NCBI GenBank assembly: GCA_963621885.1
Contig: CAVFFT010000038.1
Coordinates: 1-24,839 of the forward strand
Length of the DNA stretch: 24,839 bases
Direction: 5' to 3'
Source of the DNA: UMGS1519 sp963621885
GTDB lineage: Bacteria; Actinomycetota; Coriobacteriia; Coriobacteriales; Eggerthellaceae
In this document: positions 22,101 through 24,839 of the stretch, piece by piece
Layout: the number at the start of each line of letters is the position of its first letter
Numbering within the stretch: position 1 is the first letter of the stretch
Notes under the pieces: model-generated
Database searches by the model: none
What the model was told of the DNA's origin: nothing
Seen by the model: the letters and a program-made list of their open reading frames with translations, nothing else
Program-made: the position numbers and the translations under genes

Positions 22101-22114
22101 CACCATTATGGCGC
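22097..22114 (-). other. Small hairpin across the sortase stop codon
   Basis: GCGCCA and TGGCGC are inverted around a six-base loop that contains the TAA stop. There is no T-tract, so it is at best a weak transcript-end structure. Confidence 0.3.
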
Positions 22115-22990
22115 AACATAACCGTCCGCATCGCCCACAACGTCGCTTCCATTCACTTTGGGAGCCGCGCTGTCCTCCAAGAAGCAATAGAGAATCGCGC
22201 GTCCGTCGTCCTGATTGTAATCGCATGTTGAAAGAGCAAGGGTCTTATCTATCGAATCAATCGAAGGAAAGCCCTCAGAGGGAGTCACGATGCTTCGATC
22301 CTCGACGTTCTGGAGGTAGGTGCTCTTCTCGTCGTCGCTCGCGAAATCATTCGCCACGAGATGTTCGGATCCCACGGCGCGAATAAGCGCATAGCTCTTG
22401 AATTGGTAGTTGCACGACGGCGTGAGGATATACACGTCACGATGCGAATCAAATTCGCTCTGGTCGGCGAAATCGGAAATGCAGGCGAACATCGAACCGT
22501 CATTCATGTGATGGCCGAAGAGGAAATTGACGTCATCGGAAAAATCGGGCGAGGTCTCGGTGTCGAGGAAGATGGTTCCCGATCCGGTGAAGACGCCCTG
22601 CGCGCCATCGAAATTCGTCTCGAGATACTTCTCGTTGTCCGAAGTCTGGCACACCGGATAGCTGATGCGCGTGCCGGGAACATATATCCAGGCGATGACC
22701 TCGCTGTTTATCTCCGAAAGCGCATCCCAATCAACCCGCATATTCTCAAGCGAATCGTCGGAGGACAAATCCGTGGGCGTGAATACGGAGTCGGAGATTT
22801 CGCTATAGCGGTTGGCATCATGCCAATAGCTGTAGACCATCGTGCCCAGCCAGACGAGCGCGACGACGAACACCGCCGTCGCGACCCACATCACCACGCT
22901 CCAAATGGAACGGCGGGGCTTTTGCGCAGGCGGCATCGCGGCAGCGTGCCTCCCCATTGGTTCGCTGCCTCTCCTGCTCCGGTTTCTCAT
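22106..22990 (-). CDS. Class B sortase, membrane-anchored
   Basis: This 294-residue cysteine transpeptidase has a cytoplasmic basic N terminus, one membrane anchor (IWSVVMWVATAVFVVALVWLG, about 29-49) and an extracellular catalytic domain. The active-site triad is visible: H160 in FGHHMNDGSMF, C256 in LALSTCDY, and R264 in DDGRAILYC. The FGHHM and STCDY contexts are typical of class B, which often attaches haem-uptake or pilus proteins to the wall, but no LPXTG- or NPQTN-type substrate gene is beside it. The ATG at 22990 is 12 bases from AAGGAG; an in-frame TTG at 22996 has better spacing. It begins 55 bp after the polyphosphate kinase gene on the same strand, so they may be co-transcribed. 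Confidence 0.93.
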   Translation of the reverse strand: MRNRSRRGSEPMGRHAAAMPPAQKPRRSIWSVVMWVATAVFVVALVWLGTMVYSYWHDANRYSEISDSVFTPTDLSSDDSLENMRVDWDALSEINSEVIAWIYVPGTRISYPVCQTSDNEKYLETNFDGAQGVFTGSGTIFLDTETSPDFSDDVNFLFGHHMNDGSMFACISDFADQSEFDSHRDVYILTPSCNYQFKSYALIRAVGSEHLVANDFASDDEKSTYLQNVEDRSIVTPSEGFPSIDSIDKTLALSTCDYNQDDGRAILYCFLEDSAAPKVNGSDVVGDADGYVAP

Positions 22991-23045
22991 CGCCAATTCA
23001 TGCTCCTTCGGGCGCGTACGAATCCCCCTCGCGCAGCCCTCTCTC

Positions 23046-24764
23046 TTAGCCTTCTTGCACCAGTCGTGCCGCAAGTGTCTTGTTGATTATCTTCAGTGCC
23101 TTGATGCGGGCATAGTATTTGTCGTCACTTTCAAGAACAATCCACGGCGCCTTCTTGGTGCTCGTAAGGCGGAACATATCCTTGACCGCCTCGCGGTACT
23201 GCGGCGCCTTGTCGCGGTTGCGCCAGTCCTCCGAGGTGATCTTCCAGCGCTTGTCGGGGTTTTCCTCACGCGCCTCGAAGCGCGCCAGCTGCTCTTCGGG
23301 CGAAATGTTCACCCAGAATTTCAGCAGGATGGCGCCCCAATCGATGAGGTCGCTTTCAAACTCGTTGATCTCGTCGTAGGCACGCGCCCATTCCTCGTCG
23401 CTCGCGAAGCCCTCGACGCGCTCAACGAGCACGCGACCATACCAGCTGCGGTCGTAAATGCCCACGTGGCCCGCCTTCGGCAGGCGCGTCCAGTAGCGCC
23501 ACAGGAAGGGATGCGCCAGCTCGGGCTTTGTCGGCGCCGGACTCGGGAATATGGTGTAGGAACGCGCGTCGAGCGCCTGGGCGATGCGCTTGATATTGCC
23601 GCCCTTGCCCGCAGCGTCCGTGCCCTCGTACATGAGGATCATCGGGATGCGCTTGCGATACATCATCGTCTCAAGCTCGAAGAGGCGCTTCTGCTCGCGC
23701 TTGAGGACCTTCTTATATTTCTCCTCGTCCTCTATCGCAAGGTCGTGGCGAATCTCCTCGAATATCGGATAGTTCTTCTCGATGGCGAAACGCGATTTCT
23801 TCGGCGCGGCCTTCGCCTGCCGTGCCGCTTCTTTCTCGTTCTCGGCGATAACCGCCGCCTGCTCCTCCTCGGTGCGCTGACGCTCGTCAACCCAAGGCTT
23901 CGCCTCGCCCTGCCCCGCCGAATTCGCCTGCGCCTTCACCGCGGCGGCCTCTTCGGCCTCGCTCTTCGGCTTCGAAAGCGCCTTCTCGTAGGCATCGACC
24001 AGCTCACGCAGAATCGTCAGATTGGTGCGTCGGCGATCTTCGGCGTTGAGGATGATCCACGGAGCGAAGTCGTAATCGCTCCCCTTCAGCATCCGATTGA
24101 AGATGTCATAAAGGCGCTCGTAGTTGTCGAGCTCGCGCAGGTCCTCCTCGTTGACGCGCCAGGCGGTATTCGGGTCGCTCGCAAGCTTGAAAAGACGGGT
24201 GCGCATGGTGTCTTCCGAAATATGGAAGAAGAACTTCTTGAGCACATAGCCGTCGCTCACGATATTGCGCTCGAAATGCTCGATGCCCGTGAAGAACATC
24301 TCGCCCTTGTTCTTCGCGGCCTCTTCCGCCGCTTCGCGGTTGAGGAACTTTTCGACCGCGGAATAGGGCGGATCGTATACCAGATGCTGGCCGACAACGG
24401 TGTACCAGCCCCGGTCAAAGAAGGTGAGCTCGCCGCGGGAGCCGAGCGACTTCCAGAATTGCTGCATGGGCGGATAGTAGTCGGTGACGTTGCGATTCAC
24501 GAGATTCAGCGCGTTCGCCTCGTCGAGGTTGAAATCCTCGGTCACATGGACCCGCGTGTGGCGGGCGTCCAGATTGTAGAGGATGTCCGAAATGCGGCTT
24601 CCCTTGCCGGCGCCGCTCCAGCCTTCGAAAAGGACGACGACGCCCACACCTTCCCGGGTCGCCTGCTCCTGCAGCACCACGAGGCGCGTCACCAATTTGT
24701 CGCGCTCCGCCTTGTACTGCCCTTTGTCGAGTTTCTTTTGATCGAAGTTAATCTTATCGAGCAT
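23046..24764 (-). CDS. pap: Tandem-domain polyphosphate kinase 2 (class II PPK2, polyphosphate:AMP phosphotransferase)
   Basis: This 572-residue cytoplasmic protein carries two PPK2 kinase modules. Module 1 (about 15-270) has Walker A EGWSGAGKG (K54) and the Walker B-like FFDRGWY. Module 2 (about 345-570) has Walker A EGTDAAGKG (K387) and IYDRSWYGRVLVERVEG. A charged Ala/Glu/Lys-rich linker (about 275-340) joins them. Fused two-module PPK2 proteins of this class phosphorylate AMP to ADP with polyphosphate, linking phosphate stores to the adenylate pool. Which module is catalytic here is not settled by the motifs, as both P-loops are intact. The ATG at 24764 follows GGAAGGA. The sortase gene starts 55 bp downstream. 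Confidence 0.93.
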   Translation of the reverse strand: MLDKINFDQKKLDKGQYKAERDKLVTRLVVLQEQATREGVGVVVLFEGWSGAGKGSRISDILYNLDARHTRVHVTEDFNLDEANALNLVNRNVTDYYPPMQQFWKSLGSRGELTFFDRGWYTVVGQHLVYDPPYSAVEKFLNREAAEEAAKNKGEMFFTGIEHFERNIVSDGYVLKKFFFHISEDTMRTRLFKLASDPNTAWRVNEEDLRELDNYERLYDIFNRMLKGSDYDFAPWIILNAEDRRRTNLTILRELVDAYEKALSKPKSEAEEAAAVKAQANSAGQGEAKPWVDERQRTEEEQAAVIAENEKEAARQAKAAPKKSRFAIEKNYPIFEEIRHDLAIEDEEKYKKVLKREQKRLFELETMMYRKRIPMILMYEGTDAAGKGGNIKRIAQALDARSYTIFPSPAPTKPELAHPFLWRYWTRLPKAGHVGIYDRSWYGRVLVERVEGFASDEEWARAYDEINEFESDLIDWGAILLKFWVNISPEEQLARFEAREENPDKRWKITSEDWRNRDKAPQYREAVKDMFRLTSTKKAPWIVLESDDKYYARIKALKIINKTLAARLVQEG

Positions 24765-24817
24765 GAGTACATCCTTCCACGAAGAGCGCACGCGCGTACC
24801 TTTTGACGTACCTTCTG

Positions 24818-24826
24818 ACTGTACCA
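24818..24826 (-). promoter_or_regulatory. Extended -10 promoter TGGTACAGT of the PPK2 gene
   Basis: TG-G-TACAGT on the minus strand lies about 54 bp before the ATG, with the -35 region just outside the window. The leader repeats GGTACG twice (AAGGTACGTC, AAAGGTACGC) before the ribosome site. Confidence 0.5.
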
Positions 24827-24839
24827 CAGGCGCGAACAC

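Noticed and set aside
22980..22998. An ATG directly behind AAGGAG upstream of the sortase gene
   Set aside because: This frame reads only MNWR before a stop. The ribosome site more likely serves the in-frame TTG or ATG of the sortase gene.

Overview
The window looks like a chromosomal segment of a high-GC, anaerobic Coriobacteriia, most likely Eggerthellaceae. That placement is an inference from several things together: a giant radical-type 2-hydroxyacyl-CoA dehydratase/activase fusion, LL-diaminopimelate aminotransferase (dapL), a B. subtilis-type PurF with four cluster cysteines, a tandem-domain PPK2, a class B sortase, actinobacterial-looking leaderless starts and heavy GC bias at third codon positions. 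No phage, transposase, CRISPR array, tRNA or rRNA is visible. Nearly all genes are housekeeping or ordinary accessory genes with intact reading frames.

Layout. 1-1923 (minus): a spermidine-synthase-like methyltransferase, an Mrp/NBP35-type ATPase, and the first 30 codons of a gene whose ATG overlaps the mrp stop and whose N terminus is a Ser/Gln/Lys/Glu hexapeptide repeat. 2032-2662 (plus): a universal stress protein with its promoter, a possible 17-codon ORF and a strong terminator. 2869-4638 (plus): an orphan radical SAM protein. 4821-7261 (plus): dapL, an overlapping TadV/CpaA-like prepilin peptidase, and a small tail-anchored protein. 7401-12661 (plus): the 1,694-residue activase/dehydratase fusion. 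12730-14300 (minus): a Lar-like double zinc-knuckle protein and a Gfo/Idh/MocA oxidoreductase. 14424-16561 (minus): htpG under a CIRCE-type operator. 16626-16847 (plus): a small charged protein. 17048-18237 (minus): a secreted coiled-coil plus RlpA-like barrel protein. 18360-21861 (minus): purF, then purM-purN. 22106-24823 (minus): a tandem PPK2 followed by a class B sortase.

How the parts work together. purF, purM and purN are three steps of IMP synthesis. purF ends in its own terminator, so purM-purN is probably a separate transcript. dapL supplies meso-diaminopimelate for lysine and peptidoglycan. The secreted coiled-coil/barrel protein and the sortase act at the cell wall, but neither has an obvious substrate gene beside it. 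The activase fusion carries two ATPase modules, each with the cysteine pair expected to bridge a [4Fe-4S] cluster, fused to two dehydratase-related modules and a novel-looking helical tail.

The most interesting non-coding signals are: (1) a near-perfect CIRCE operator over the htpG start site; (2) three SD-less genes (starts at 1923, 7435 and 16638) with a -10 hexamer exactly six bases before the ATG, which predicts leaderless mRNAs; (3) an inverted repeat AACGTC-N11-GACGTT touching the activase -10; and (4) gene-specific degenerate short-period repeats just 3' of several genes. I do not see a clearly new multi-gene system. The best candidates for undescribed biology are the activase fusion with its C-terminal tail, the repeat-bearing gene cut off at the left edge, and the lid insertion in HtpG.
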